A stretch of DNA of 64,000 nucleotides from Struthio camelus (GCF_040807025.1 NC_090944.1:1268068-1332067); one strand, 5' to 3'. Numbered from the stretch's first letter, positions 1-11,515 are shown. A program made the numbers and translations. Notes: generated by a model not told the origin, from the sequence alone.

Positions 1-1780
1 GGGGCACCCAGCGACACCCCGGGCGAGAGTCGCGGCAACGGCGGCGATGCCTCCCCCCCGAGGCTGGTGGCGGTGGCCCGACGCCACGGGGATGGGCGCG
101 CAGCGGGGCCCGGGGAAGGGGCCCGACGCCCCGGGGATGGGCGCACGGCAGTGGCCGGGGAAAGGGAAGGGGTCCGACACCACGGGAATGGGCGTGTGGC
201 AGTGCTGGGGGGGAGCCTGACGCCCCGGGGATGGTCTCACAGCGGTACCGGGGGGGAGCCTGACGCCCCGGGGACGGGCCTGCAGTGGTGTCCGGGGAAG
301 GGGCCTGACGCCCCGGGGATGGTCTCACAGCGGTACCGGGGGGGAGCCTGACGCCCCGGGGACGGGCCTGCGGTGGTGTCCGGGGAAGGGGCCTGACGCC
401 CCGGGGATGGGTGCGCGGCAGTGCCCGGGGAAGGGGCCCGACGCCACGGGGATGGGCGTGCGGCGGTGCCAGGGGGGAGCCTGATGCCCCGGGGACGGGC
501 CCACGGCAGTGCCCAGGGGAAGGGGCCCGACGCCCCGGGGATGGTCTCACAGCAGTACCAGGGGGGAGCCTGACGCCCTGGGGATGGGCCCGCGGCGCTG
601 CTGGGGAAGCAGCCTGACGCCCCGGGGATGGTCTCACAGCGGTACCAGGGGGGAGCCTGACGCCCCGGGGATGGGCCTGCGGCAGTGCCAGGGAAGTGGC
701 CCGATGCCCTGGGGATGGCCTCACAGCAGTGCCAGGGGGGAGCCTGATGCCCCAGGGATGGGCCTGTGGCGGTGCTGGGGAAGGGGCCCGACGTCCTGGG
801 GACGGGCCTGCGGCGGTGCCGGGGGAAGGGGCCTGACGCCCCGGGGATGGTCTCACAGCAGTACCGGGGGGGAGCCTGACGCCCTGGGCCTGCGGCGGTG
901 CCAGGGAAGGGGCCTGACACCCCGGGGATGGTCTCACAGTGGTACCAGGGGGGAGCCTGACACCCTGGGAACAAGCCTGCGGCGGTGCCAGGGGGAAGGG
1001 GCCTGACGCCCCGGGGATGGTCTCACAGCAGTACCAGGGGGGAGCCTGATGCCCCGGGGATGGGCCTGCGGCGGTGCCAGGGAAGGGGCCTGACGCCCCG
1101 GGGATGGTCTCACAGCGGTACCAGGGGGGAGCCTGACACCCTGGGAACAGGCCTGCGGCGGTGCCAGGGAAGGGGCCTGACGCCCCGGGGATGGTCTCAC
1201 AGCAGTATCAGGGGGGAGCCTGACGCCCCGGGGACGGGCCTGCGGCGGTGCCAGGGGGAAGGGGACTGACGCCCCAGGGATGGTCTCACAGCAGTACCGG
1301 GGGGGAGCCTGACCCCCTGCGAACAGGCCTGCGGCGGTGCCGGGGGAAGGGGCCTGACGCCCCGGGGATGGTCTCACAGCGGTACCAGGGGGGAGCCTGA
1401 CACCCCGGGAACAGGCCTGCGGCGGTGCCGGGGGAAGGGGCCTGACGCCCCGGGGATGGTCTCACAGCGGTACCAGGGGGGAGCCTGACACCCTGGGAAC
1501 AGGCCTGTGGCCGTGCCAGGGAAGGGGCCTGACGCCCCGGGGATGGTCTCACAGTGGTACCAGGGGGGAGCCTGACACCCTGGGAACAGGCCTGCGGTGG
1601 TGCCGGGGGAAGGGGCCTGACGCCCCGGGGATGGTCTCACAGCAGTACCAGGGGGGAGCCTGATGCCCCGGGGACGGGCCTGCGGCGGTGCCGGGGAAGG
1701 GGCCCGACGCCCCGGGGACGGTCTCACAGCAGTACCAGGGGGGAGCCTGACGCCCCGGGGATGGTCTCATAGCAGTACCG
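1..1780. repeat. 88-bp GC-rich minisatellite array
   Basis: About 20 tandem copies of an 87-89 bp unit. The marker GGTCTCACAGC recurs at 1019, 1106, 1193, 1282, 1370 and 1458, giving steps of 87, 87, 89, 88 and 88. Each unit joins a GACGCCCCGGGG-type block, a GGTCTCACAGCRGTACC block and a GCCTGCGGCGGTG block. Copies at the left end are more variable. The array runs off the window edge. Open frames on both strands here are repeat artefacts. Confidence 0.95.
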
Positions 1781-2375
1781 GGGGGGTTGGGGGGGGAGGA
1801 AGCGGCCCGACGCCCCGGGGACGGTCTCACAGCAGTACCGGGGGGGGGGGTGAGGAAGCGGCCCGACGCCCCGGGGACGGTCTCACAGCAGTACCGGGGG
1901 GGGGGGGTGAGGAAGCGGCCCGACGCCCCGGGGACGGTCTCACAGCAGTACCGGGGGGGGGGGGGGGGGGAGGAAGCGGCCCGACGCCCCGGGGACGGTC
2001 TCACAGCAGTACCGGGGTGGGGGGGTGAGGAAGCGGCCCGACGCCCCGGGGACGGTCTCACAGCAGTACCGGGGGGGGGGGGGGAGGAAGCGGCCCGACG
2101 CCCCGGGGACGGTCTCACAGCAGTACCGGGGGGGGGGGGTGAGGAAGCGGCCCGACGCCCCGGGGACGGTCTCACAGCAGTACCGGGGGGGGGGGGTGAG
2201 GAAGCGGCCCGACGCCCCGGGGACGGTCTCACAGCAGTACCGGGGGGGGGGGGGGAGGAAGCGGCCCGACGCCCCGGGGACGGTCTCACAGCAGTACCGG
2301 GGGGGGGGGGGAGGAAGCGGCCCGACGCCCCGGGGACGGTCTCACAGCGGTACCGGGGGGGGAGAGGAAGCGGCC
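1781..2375. repeat. 56-61 bp minisatellite with long G runs
   Basis: About ten copies of a shortened version of the preceding unit (GGTCTCACAGC at 1823, 1879, 1936 and 1997). Unit length varies because each copy carries a run of about 8-14 G between GTACC and GAGGAAGCGGCCC. The shared GGTCTCACAGCAGTACC core shows that the two arrays are related. The G runs are strong quadruplex candidates on the plus strand and a likely source of sequencing error. Confidence 0.95.
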
Positions 2376-2652
2376 CGACGCCCCGGGAAGGGGCCGCGGC
2401 GGCGGTGCCCTTCAGCCGCGCGGATGCGGCGCCGTCAAGGACACGTCCACGTCGGCGGCGCGGGGGCAGCGCCGGGACCCCCGCCCGGGCCCGGGGGCGC
2501 CGCTCGGCCGCTGCCCCGGTGCAGCGGGCCGGGGTTGGGGGGGGGGGGGACGGAGCCGCCGCCGAGGCCGCGGTCCGGGGGGGGGGGGGGGGGCTCCAGC
2601 GGGGCCGGGCGCTGCCGGGACCGGACGGCCCGGCCAGCCGGGAGGCGGCGGC

Positions 2653-2700
2653 AGGAGGAGGAGGAGGAGGAGGAGGAGGAAGAGGAGGAGGAGGAGGAGG
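2653..2700 (+). repeat. (GGA)n purine tract
   Basis: Uninterrupted purine stretch of GGA triplets with one AGA interruption, about 48 bp, inside the CpG-rich region. A homopurine mirror tract of this type can form triplex (H-) DNA. Confidence 0.9.
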
Positions 2701-3109
2701 GTCATGCCAGGCTGCCATGTTTTCCTGCTCCGCCGCCGTGCCCTCCCTCTTGCAGGCGGCGGCGGGGGGGGGGGGGTGCGCGGTGCGGGGGGGGGGGGGG
2801 CAGCCCGCCCCGTCGGGGGGGCACCGCCGCCGAGGAGCGGGGAGAGCCCGGCCGGGCTTTTTGGGGAAGGGTTTGGGGGGGGGGGGCAGCTGCCTGGCCC
2901 CGATGGGGTAGCGGGGAAGTGGGGGGGGGGGAACCACACGGGTGCTGCCCGACCCAGGGGGTGGGACGGGGTGGGGGGGGGGAGGCGGCGGGGGTCCCAA
3001 ACGGGCGTCGGGGGGGGGGGGGGAGCGGCTGCGCCGCCGCCCCTACGGCAGGGTGGGGGTGAGTAAGGGCGAGGAGCGGGTGCCGTTACCTGGGCCGGTG
3101 CGGGCCCGG

Positions 3110-3170
3110 CGAGCCGAGGCGTGCCGAGCCGAGCCGTGCCGTGCCGTGCCGAGCCGAGCCGGGCCGGGCC
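3110..3170. repeat. Pure pentamer stretch (GAGCC/GTGCC)
   Basis: A short run of 5-bp units GAGCC, GTGCC and GGGCC in near-perfect register. The same pentamers make up the larger units of the arrays at 3,360-7,520 and 11,991-14,160, so this looks like the simplest form of that repeat family. Confidence 0.85.
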
Positions 3171-3359
3171 TCCTCCCGCAGCGCCGCCGCCTCCACTGCA
3201 GCAGCAGCACCGCGCCGCCCGCCCCGCCGCGCCGCGCCGCGCCGCCCGCCGGTCCTAGCGCCCGCCCGCCCCGCTGCCCCGCTGCGCCGCGCCGAGCACC
3301 CTGCAGCGCCCAGCCGAGCCCGGCAGCGCGGCGCCGCCCGGGGTTCGGCCGGGCCCTGT

Positions 3360-6130
3360 TGGGCCGTGCGGTGCCAGGCGGCTCTGCAACGCCGAGCCGT
3401 GGTGCTGTGTCGCGCCGCGCAGCGTGGAGCTGCGTGGAGCGGTGGTGTGCGGTGCTGAGCCGCCTTGAGCGGCGCCGAGCAGGGTTAGGCCAAGCAGGGC
3501 CATGCCATGTTGGGCCGTGCGGTGCTATGCAGCTCTACAACGCCGAGGCGAGCCAAGCTGGGCAGCGTGGAGCTGCGTGGAGCGGTGGTGTGCGGTGCTG
3601 AGCCGCCTTGAGTGGCGCTGAGCAGGGTTCGGCTTGGCACAGCCATGCCATGTTGGGCCGTGCGGTGCCAGGCAGCTCTGCACCGTCAACCCAAGCTCGG
3701 CTGGACAGCATGGTGTTGCATTGCGCCGCGCAGCGTGGAGCTGCGTGGAGCGGTGGTGTGCGGTGCTGAGCCGCCTTGAGCGGCGCCGAGCAGGGTTAGG
3801 CCAAGCAGGGCCATGCCATGTTGGGCCATGCGGTGCTATGCAGCTCTACAACGCCGAGGCGAGCCAAGCTGGGCAGCGTGGAGCTGCGTGGAGCGGTGGT
3901 GTGCGGTGCTGAGCCGCCTTGAGCGGCGCTGAGCAAGGTTCGGCTGGGCACAGCCATGCCATGTTGGGCCGTGCGGTGCCAGGCGGCTCTGCAACGCCGA
4001 GCCGTGGTGCTGTGTCGCGCCGCGCAGCGTGGAGCTGCGTGGAGCGGTGGTGTGCGGTGCTGAGCCGCCTTGAGCGGCGCCGTGCAGGGTTCGGCTTGGC
4101 ACAGCCATGCCATGTTGGGCCGTGCGGTGCCAGGCGGCTCTGCACCGTCAACCCAAGCTCGGCTGGACAGCATGGTGTTGCATTGCGCCGCGCAGCGTGG
4201 AGCTGCGTGGAGCGGTGGTGTGCGGTGCTGAGCCGCCTTGAGCGGCGCCGAGCAGGGTTAGGCCAAGCAGGGCCATGCCATGTTGGGCCGTGCGGTGCTA
4301 TGCAGCTCTACAACGCCGAGGCGAGCCAAGCTGGGCAGCGTGGAGCTGCGTGGAGCGGTGGTGTGCGGTGCTGAGCCGCCTTGAGCGGCGCTGAGCAAGG
4401 TTCGGCTGGGCACAGCCATGCCATGTTGGGCCGTGCGGTGCCAGGCGGCTCTGCAACGCCGAGCCGTGGTGCTGTGTTGCGCCGCGCAGCGTGGAGCTGC
4501 GTGGAGCGGTGGTGTGCGGTGCTGAGCCGCCTTGAGTGGCGCTGAGCAGGGTTAGGCCAAGCAGGGCCATGCCGTGTTGGGCCGTGCGGTGCCAGGCAGC
4601 TCTGCACCGTCAACCCAAGCTCAGCTGGACAGCATGGTGTTGCATTGCACCGCGCAGCGTGGAGCTGCGTGGAGCGGTGGTGTGCGGTGCTGAGCTGCCT
4701 TGAGCGGCGCTGAGCAAGGTTCGGCTGGGCACAGCCATGCCATGTTGGGCCGCGCAGTGCCAGGCAGCTCTGCACCGTCAACCCAAGCTCGGCTGGACAG
4801 CATGGTGTTGCATTGCGCCGTGCAGCGTGGAGCTGTGTGGAGCGGTGGTGTGCGGTGCTGAGCCGCCTTGAGCGGCGCCGTGCGGGGTTAGGCCAAGCAG
4901 GGCCATGCCATGTTGGGCCGTGCGGTGCTATGCAGCTCTACAACGCCGAGGCGAGCCAAGCTGGGCAGCGTGGAGCTGCGTGGAGCGGTGGTGTGCGGTG
5001 CTGAGCCGCCTTGAGTGGCGCTGAGCAGGGTTCGGCTTGGCACAGCCATGCCATGTTGGGCCGTGCGGTGCCAGGCAGCTCTGCACCGTCAACCCAAGCT
5101 CGGCTGGACAGCATGGTGTTGCATTGCGCCGCGCAGCGTGGAGCTGCGTGGAGCGGTGGTGTGCGGTGCTGAGCCGCCTTGAGCGGCGCCGAGCAGGGTT
5201 AGGCCAAGCAGGGCCATGCCATGTTGGGCCATGCGGTGCTATGCAGCTCTACAACGCCGAGGCGAGCCAAGCTGGGCAGCGTGGAGCTGCGTGGAGCGGT
5301 GGTGTGCGGTGCTGAGCCGCCTTGAGCGGCGCCGTGCAGGGTTCGGCTGGGCAGAGCCGGGCCGTGTTGGGCCGTGCGGTGCTATGCAGCTCTACAACAC
5401 CGAGGCGAGCCGGGCTGGGCAGTGTGGAGCTGCGTGGAGCGGTGGTGTGCGGTGCTGAGCCGCCTTGAGCGGCGCCGAGCAGGGTTAGGCCAAGCAGGGC
5501 CATGCCATGTTGGGCCGTGCGGTGCTATGCAGCTCTACAACGCCGAGGCGAGCCGGGCTGGGCAGCGTGGAGCTGCGTGGAGCGGTGGTGTGCGGTGCTG
5601 AGCCGCCTTGAGCGGCGCCGAGCAGGGTTAGGCCAAGCAGGGCCATGCCATGTTGGGCCGTGCAGTGCTATGCAGCTCTACAACGCCGAGGCGAGCCGGG
5701 CTGGGCAGCGTGGAGCTGCGTGGAGCGGTGGTGTGCGGTGCTGAGCCGCCTTGAGTGGCGCTGAGCAAGGTTCGGCTGGGCACAGCCGGGCCGTGTTGGG
5801 CCGTGCGGTGCTATGCAGCTCTACAACGCCAAGGCGAGCCGGGCTGGGCAGTGTGGAGCTGCGTGGAGCGGTGGTGTGTGGTGCTGAGCCGCCTTGAGCG
5901 GCGCCGAGCAGGGTTCGGCCAAGCAGGGCCATGCCATGTTGGGCCGTGCGGTGCTATGCAGCTCTACAACGCCGAGGCGAGCCAAGCTGGGCAGCGTGGA
6001 GCTGCGTGGAGCGGTGGTGTGCGGTGCTGAGCCGCCTTGAGCGGCGCCGTGCGGGGTTCGGCTTGGCACAGCCATGCCATGTTGGGCCGTGCAGTGCCAT
6101 GAGATGTTGAGCCGTGTTGCACGGTGCAGG
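3360..6130. repeat. 143/151/168-bp satellite with a 462-bp higher-order unit
   Basis: The marker AGCGTGGAGCTGCGTGGAGC occurs at 3421, 3564, 3732, 3875, 4026, 4194, 4337, 4488, 4656, 4824, 4967, 5135 and 5278. Successive steps are 143, 168, 143, 151, 168, 143, 151, 168, 168, 143, 168 and 143. From 3,732 to 4,656 the order 143-151-168 repeats as a 462-bp higher-order unit. From 5,278 to 5,993 only the 143-bp form occurs (copies at 5421, 5564, 5707, 5850, 5993; two read AGTGTGG instead). All variants are built from GNGCY-like pentamers. Confidence 0.95.
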
Positions 6131-7520
6131 GTTGAACCATGCAGGGCCAACCCATGGCGCTGTGCAGAGCCAAGCCATGCAGTGCCATCCGGGCAGTGTC
6201 GAGCCGCTCAGTGCTGAGCCATGCGGTGCTGTGCCGAGCTGCATGTTGCCGTGCTGAGCTGTGCAGCGTCAAGCCAAGCGCTGCTGAGCCATGCTGGGCG
6301 GTGCAGTGCCGTGCCGAGCTGTCCAGTGCTGGGCTGGGCCATGCAGTTCTGAAGGGTGCTGAGCCAAGCCGTGCCGTGCAGTGCCGAGCAGTGCTGTGCA
6401 AAGCCAAGCCGCGCTGTGCAGTGCCGAGCTGTGCCGTGCAGTGCCGAGCTGTGCCGTGCAGTGATGAGCAGTGCCGTGCAAAGCCAAGCCGCACCGTGCA
6501 GTATCGAGCTGTGCCGTGCAGTGCCGAGCTGTGCCGTGCAGTGATGAGCAGTGCCGTGCAAAGCCAAGCCGCGCTGTGCAGTGCCGAGCTGTGCCGTGCA
6601 GTGCCGAGCTGTGCCGTGCAGTGATGAGCAGTGCCGTGCAAAGCCAAGCCACGCTGTGCAGTGCCGAGCTGTGTCGTGCAGTGCTGAGCAGTGCCGTGCA
6701 GTGCTGAGCAGTGCCGTGCAAAGCCAAGCCGCACCGTGCAGTGCCGAGCTGTGCCGTGCAGTGATGAGCAGTGCCGTGCAAAGCCAAGCCGCACCGTGCA
6801 GTACCGAGCTGTGCCGTGCAGCGATGAGCAGTGCTGTGCAAAGCTGCGCCGCGCCGTGCAGTATCAAGCTGTACCGTGCAGTGATGAGCAGTGCCGTGCA
6901 AAGCTGCGCTGCGCCGTGCAGTGCCGAGCTGTGCCGTGCAGTGATGAGCAGTGCCGTGCAAAGCCAAGCCGCGCCGTGCAGTGCCGAGCTGTGCCGTGCA
7001 GTGATGCGCAGTGCCGTGCAAAGCCGCGCCGCACCGTGCAGTATCGAGCTGTGCCGTGCAGTGCCGAGCTGTGCTGTGCAGTGATGAGCAGTGCCGTGCA
7101 AAGCCAAGCCGCGCTGTGCAGTATCGAGCTGTGCCGTGCAGTGCCGAGCTGTGCCGTGCAGTGATGAGCAGTGCCGTGCAAAGCCAAGCTGCGCCGTGCA
7201 GTGCCGAGCTGTGCCATGCAGTGATGCGCAGCGCTGTGCAAAGCCAAGCCGCGCCGTGCAGTACCGAGCTGTGCCGTGCAGTGATGAGCAGTGCCGTGCA
7301 AAGCCAAGCCGCACCGTGCAGTATCAAGCCGCACCGTGCAGTGCCGAGCTGTGCCGTGCAGTGATGAGCAGTGCCGTGCAGTGCCGCGCCGCGCAGTATC
7401 AAGCCGCACCGTGCAGTGCCGAGCTGTGCCGTGCAGTGATGAGCAGTGCCGTGCAGTGCCGCGCCGCGCAGTATCAAGCCGCACCGTGCAGTGCCGAGCT
7501 GTGCCGTGCAGTGCCGAGCC
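6131..7520. repeat. 20-bp / 60-bp tandem array
   Basis: Three 20-bp modules alternate: GTGCCGAGCTGTGCCGTGCA, GTGATGAGCAGTGCCGTGCA and AAGCCAAGCCGCGCTGTGCA. They often form a 60-bp period between about 6,360 and 7,380. Variation is mainly C/T and G/A at CpG-type positions. Before 6,360 and after 7,380 the units are degenerate. The long open frames on both strands (up to about 400 codons) come from the repeat. Confidence 0.95.
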
Positions 7521-8499
7521 TGAGCTCTGCAGCGCTAAGCCATGCATTGCCAAGTTGAGCCAAGCCACCTGGTGTGGTGCAGTGCCGAGCTGAACCAGGC
7601 AGTGCACTGCGTTGTCCTCCAGTGGGGACCCACAGCGGCGCTGCAAGCTCCGCGCTCCCGCCGCGGGGCTGTCCTGCGGCCCAGGACCAGCTGAGCAGGT
7701 TTTTAAGGAAAACTGGCGCTGGAAGGCGCGCGCCGGGAGGGGGGCACCCTCAAATAAGACATTAATTAACGATGATAATTAACGCTACGTTCCCCTGACT
7801 TAAGGCGGGCGCCTCGCGCGGTCCCGCGCGGCCTTCGATGCCCCGCTGCCGGCTGCCCGAGCTGCTCCGCTTGCGGACGGGCAGCTGCTACCTGGGTGGC
7901 TCTTCGGCAAGAAGGGGAGGAAAAAGCGAGTGCATTTAAAAATAATTTGCACTTTTCGCCGATTTACTAGAAGGAAGGAAGTGCTGCCGGCCGGCGGCGA
8001 GCCGCTTGGATGCTTCTCGCCAGCGCCCTCCCTGGCTCGCTCCCTCTCGCCCGGCCGAAGGTTTCGCCCCCGGCTTCTGCTTTTGCTGACAGCTTTCACG
8101 ATGGAAAACATGACTCTTTTGGGGGGGGAAAAAAAAACCCTTTTTTTTTTTCCTCCTTTCGTTACGTTTTGAAACCCCCCGGCTAGTTAAAAGGGAAGGT
8201 CGGGGCGAAAGGCGCCGGCCGGGTTTTTCCCGCGCCGGGCTGCAGGGCTGACATCAAGGACGAGCCTCAGGGCAGCGGCGAGAAGGTCGATGTCAGGGTC
8301 TTCGGCGAGGGGGACGCGCCGGGGCCCCGGGCCGGCACGGCGCTGCAGGACGCCGCGAGCAGCCCGGCGGGTCGGAGGCCGAACCGGGCTTTGCAGCCGG
8401 TGCAGCGTGCTGCCGGCGCCCCGGGCCGGGGACCGAGGGCCGCGTGCGGCCGCCGCTGCCCGGCAGAGCCGCTGCCCTGCTCTCCCCTTGCCGCTGGGC
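7521..8499. promoter_or_regulatory. Unique island with homeodomain- and MEF2-like sites
   Basis: Non-repetitive stretch between two satellites, with no convincing exon. It holds two TAATTA cores 13 bp apart (7763-7768 and 7776-7781) in an AT-rich patch inside GC-rich DNA, and a perfect MEF2-type match TTAAAAATAA at 7936-7945. Motif content is observed; regulatory function is inferred. Confidence 0.4.
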
Positions 8500-8915
8500 A
8501 GAGCTGCCGTGCCACTGCACTGGGTGCTGGGCGCTGGGTGCTGGGTGCTGGGTGCTGGGAGGAACCCGCGCAGCTCTGGGCTGCAGGGCACCCGGGACAG
8601 TGTGCCACTGCACTGGGTGCTGGGTGCTGGGCGCTGGGTGCTGGGTGCTGGGTGCAGGGAGGAACCCGCGCAGCTCCGGGCTGCAGGGCGCCCGGGACAG
8701 TGTGCCACTGCGCTGGGTGCTGGGTGCTGGGTGCAGGGAGGAACCTGCGCAGCTCCGGGCTGCAGGGCACCCGCGGCAGCATGCCATCCCACTGGGTGCT
8801 GGGTGCTGGGTGCTGGGTGCTGGTTGCAGGGAGGAACCTGTGCAGCTCTGGGCTGCAGGGTGCTGGGGGCAGGCATGGCGCTGTGCTGGGCGCTGGGTGC
8901 TGGGTGCTGCACCGC
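8500..8915. repeat. 78-100 bp repeat with GGGTGCT core
   Basis: Four full copies and a partial fifth. GGGAGGAAC occurs at about 8558, 8658, 8736 and 8829. Each copy has a variable number of GGGTGCT heptamers followed by a GGAACC-GCGCAGCTC-GGGCTGCAGGG segment. Confidence 0.9.
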
Positions 8916-9164
8916 GCCGCCCGCCCCAGCGCCTTCGGCAGCCGCTCCCGCTCCCGGACCAGCAGCTCCGTTTGGGCTGCTAGGTGCAATTATCGCCGGT
9001 TTAAATCTCGGCGTGACAGCGGAGGTCGGCGCCGGCTGCAGGGGGGCAGCAGGCTCCTGGCAAGACGTTTCCGAAGCGCCGTAAATCTGCCGGCCCGCCG
9101 CAGGCGCTGCGCCGGGAAGGGCCAGCCGGGCCCCGGCGGGCAGCGAGGCGAGGGGACCCCCGTC

Positions 9165-10975
9165 CTCCTCGCCCACCCGCTGCACCCGTGCACCAGCCAC
9201 CATCTCCCACCCGCTGCACCCATGCACCCAAGCACCAGCCACCCTCTCCCACCCGTTTCGCCCGTGCACCAGCCGTCCTCTCCCACCTGCTGCACCCATG
9301 AACTGGCCACCCTCTCCCACCCGCTGCACCCATGCACCAGCCACCATCTCCCACCCGCTGCACCCATGCACTGGCCACCATCTCCCACTCACTGCACCTA
9401 TGCCCCAGTTCCCCTTGCACACCCAGTGCACCCATGCACCAGCCACCCTCTCCCACCCGGTGCACCCAAGCACCAGCTGCCCTCTCCCCCTCCCCGGTGC
9501 ACCCATGCACTAGCCACCCTCTCCCACCTGCTGCACCCGTGAACCGGCCGCCCTCTCCCACCCACTGCACCCATACACCAGCTGCCCTCTCCCCCTCCCC
9601 AGTGCACCCATGCACTAGCCACCCTCTCCCACCTGCTGCACCCGTGAACCGGCCGCCCTCTCCCACCCAGTGCACCCATACACCAGCTACCCTCTCCCAC
9701 CCGGTGCACCCATGCACCAGCCACCCTCTCCCCCCTGGTGCACCCATGCACTAGCCACCATCTCCCACCCCATGCACCCATCCACTGGCCACCCTCTCCC
9801 ACCCGCTGCACCCATGCACCAGAGACCCTCTCCCACCCGGTGCACCCATGCACTAGCCACCATCTCCCACCCCATGCACCCAAGCACCAACCATCCTCTC
9901 CCACCCAATGCACCCAAGCACCAGCTGCCCTCTCCGCCTCCCCGGTGCACCCATGCACTAGCCACCCTCTCCCACCTGCTGCACCCGTGAACCAGCCGCC
10001 CTCTCCCACCCAGTGCACCCATACACCAGCTGCCCTCTCCCCCTCCCCGGTGCACCCATGCACTAGCCACCCTCTCCCACCTGCTGCACCCGTGAACTGG
10101 CCGCCCTCTCCCACCCAGTGCACCCATACACCAGCTACCCTCTCCCACCCGGTGCACCCATGCACCAGCCACCCTCTCCCCCCTGGTGCACCCATGCACT
10201 AGCCACCATCTCCCACCCCATGCACCCATCCACTGGCCACCCTCTCCCACCCGCTGCACCCATGCACCAGAGACCCTCTCCCACCCGGTGCACCCATGCA
10301 CTAGCCACCATCTCCCACCCCATGCACCCAAGCACCAACCATCCTCTCCCACCCAATGCACCCAAGCACCAGCTGCCCTCTCCGCCTCCCCGGTGCACCC
10401 ATGCACTAGCCACCCTCTCCCACCTGCTGCACCCGTGAACCAGCCGCCCTCTCCCACCCAGTGCACCCATACACCAGCTGCCCTCTCCCCCTCCCCGGTG
10501 CACCCATGCACTAGCCACCCTCTCCCACCTGCTGCACCCGTGAACTGGCCGCCCTCTCCCACCCAGTGCACCCATACACCAGCTACCCTCTCCCACCCGG
10601 TGCACCCATGCACCAGCCACCCTCTCCCCCCTGGTGCACCCATGCACTAGCCACCATCTCCCACCCCATGCACCCATCCACTGGCCACCCTCTCCCACCC
10701 GCTGCACCCATGCACCAGAGACCCTCTCCCACCCGGTGCATGCACTAGCCATGCACTAGCCACCATCTCCCACCCCATGCACCCAAGCACCAACCATCCT
10801 CTCCCACCCAATGCACCCAAGCACCAGCTACCCTCTCCCACCCGCTGCACCCATGAACCAGCCACCCTCTCCCACCTGCTGCACCAGCCACCCTCTCCCC
10901 CCCGGTGCACCCATGAACCGGCCACCCTCCCCCCCCCCGGTGCACCCGTGCACCAGAGACCCTCTCCCACGTGGT
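9165..10975. repeat. 34-bp minisatellite array
   Basis: About fifty copies of a C-rich unit such as CCCACCCGCTGCACCCATGC plus an ACCAGCCACCCTCT half. CCCAC recurs at 9316, 9350 and 9384, a step of 34. The array includes a larger 448-bp duplication described separately. Frames on both strands stay open because of the repeat and are not genes. Confidence 0.95.
9600..10830. repeat. 448-bp higher-order duplication inside the 34-bp array
   Basis: Thirteen 34-bp units plus a few bases form a 448-bp block repeated about 2.6 times. The stretch starting near 9,670 recurs essentially unchanged at 10,118 and 10,566. The last copy is disrupted at about 10,738 by a short TGCACTAGCCA duplication. Near-identity suggests a recent expansion or an assembly effect. 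Confidence 0.9.
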
Positions 10976-11515
10976 GCACGGCCGCGGCAGAGGGTGCGAC
11001 CCCGGCCGGGGTGCGGGCTGCGGGGAGCGGCGCGGGCGGCCCCGCGCGGTGCAGCAGCGCAGCTGATACCCGCCGCCTCTGCACGTCAATCCGCCTCCGG
11101 CAGCTCAGGCTCGTCACCGGCGTGCGAGGTGGCACGCCGCTCGCCGTGACAGCTGCCAGTTCCCACGGCGGCTCGGGTGCACGGCTCGGATTAATTCATC
11201 TCCCCCGAGAGGGTGGGTGCCAAATAAAGACGGTGACACACGCTCGGTCAGCGGCTGAGTCAGCGCTGCCGCGGCGGGAGCGTGCACGGCGGCGGCGACG
11301 GGCCGCGGCGCCCGTCCCGCGGGAGCCCCTCCGGCGCGCGCCGGCCGAGGAGGAGGAACAGCGCGGGGGGCCCCGGTCGTCGCCGCTGGCCCCGAAGCGA
11401 GACCCGCTCCCGCCTGGGCGAGCGCTGCAGCAGAAACGCGCGGCGGCTGCTGCGGCTGCTGCTGCTCGGCACGGGCACCGGCGCGTGCGGCCCAGGGCAG
11501 CGCGGGTAACGCGGC
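10976..11515. promoter_or_regulatory. Unique CpG-rich island with a Maf-type element
   Basis: Non-repetitive GC-rich segment between two satellites. GCTGAGTCAGC at 11254-11264 matches the palindromic core of a Maf recognition (MARE/NF-E2) site. An AT patch GGATTAATTC lies near 11,190, and GCTGCTGCGGCTGCTGCTGC-like sequence near 11,450. No open frame with splice support was found. Confidence 0.4.

Larger units (their letters stand above)
2376..3360. promoter_or_regulatory. CpG-rich unique region (promoter-like)
   Basis: Non-repetitive, extremely GC- and CpG-rich sequence between two satellite fields. It contains several G runs of 8-13 and GGCGGCGGC-type stretches, typical of a vertebrate CpG island and first-exon neighbourhood. 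I cannot pick a transcript or an open frame with splice support. Conserved synteny in mammals (DNMT3A beyond the 3' end of DTNB) makes a DNMT3A-side promoter possible, but that is inference only. Confidence 0.5.

Noticed and set aside
1549..3000. Minus-strand ORF of 483 codons rich in proline and arginine
   Set aside because: Runs through the G-run minisatellite and the CpG-rich region. Composition forces Pro/Arg/Ala codons; no domain or splice support.
6131..7520. Array resembling a CRISPR (regular repeats)
   Set aside because: No unique spacers: modules are contiguous variants of one 20-mer. The DNA is vertebrate nuclear.
2376..11515. DNMT3A coding exons in the GC-rich left region
   Set aside because: Expected from mammalian gene order, but no DNMT3A-like peptide is readable in any frame. 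Only CpG-rich islands are seen.
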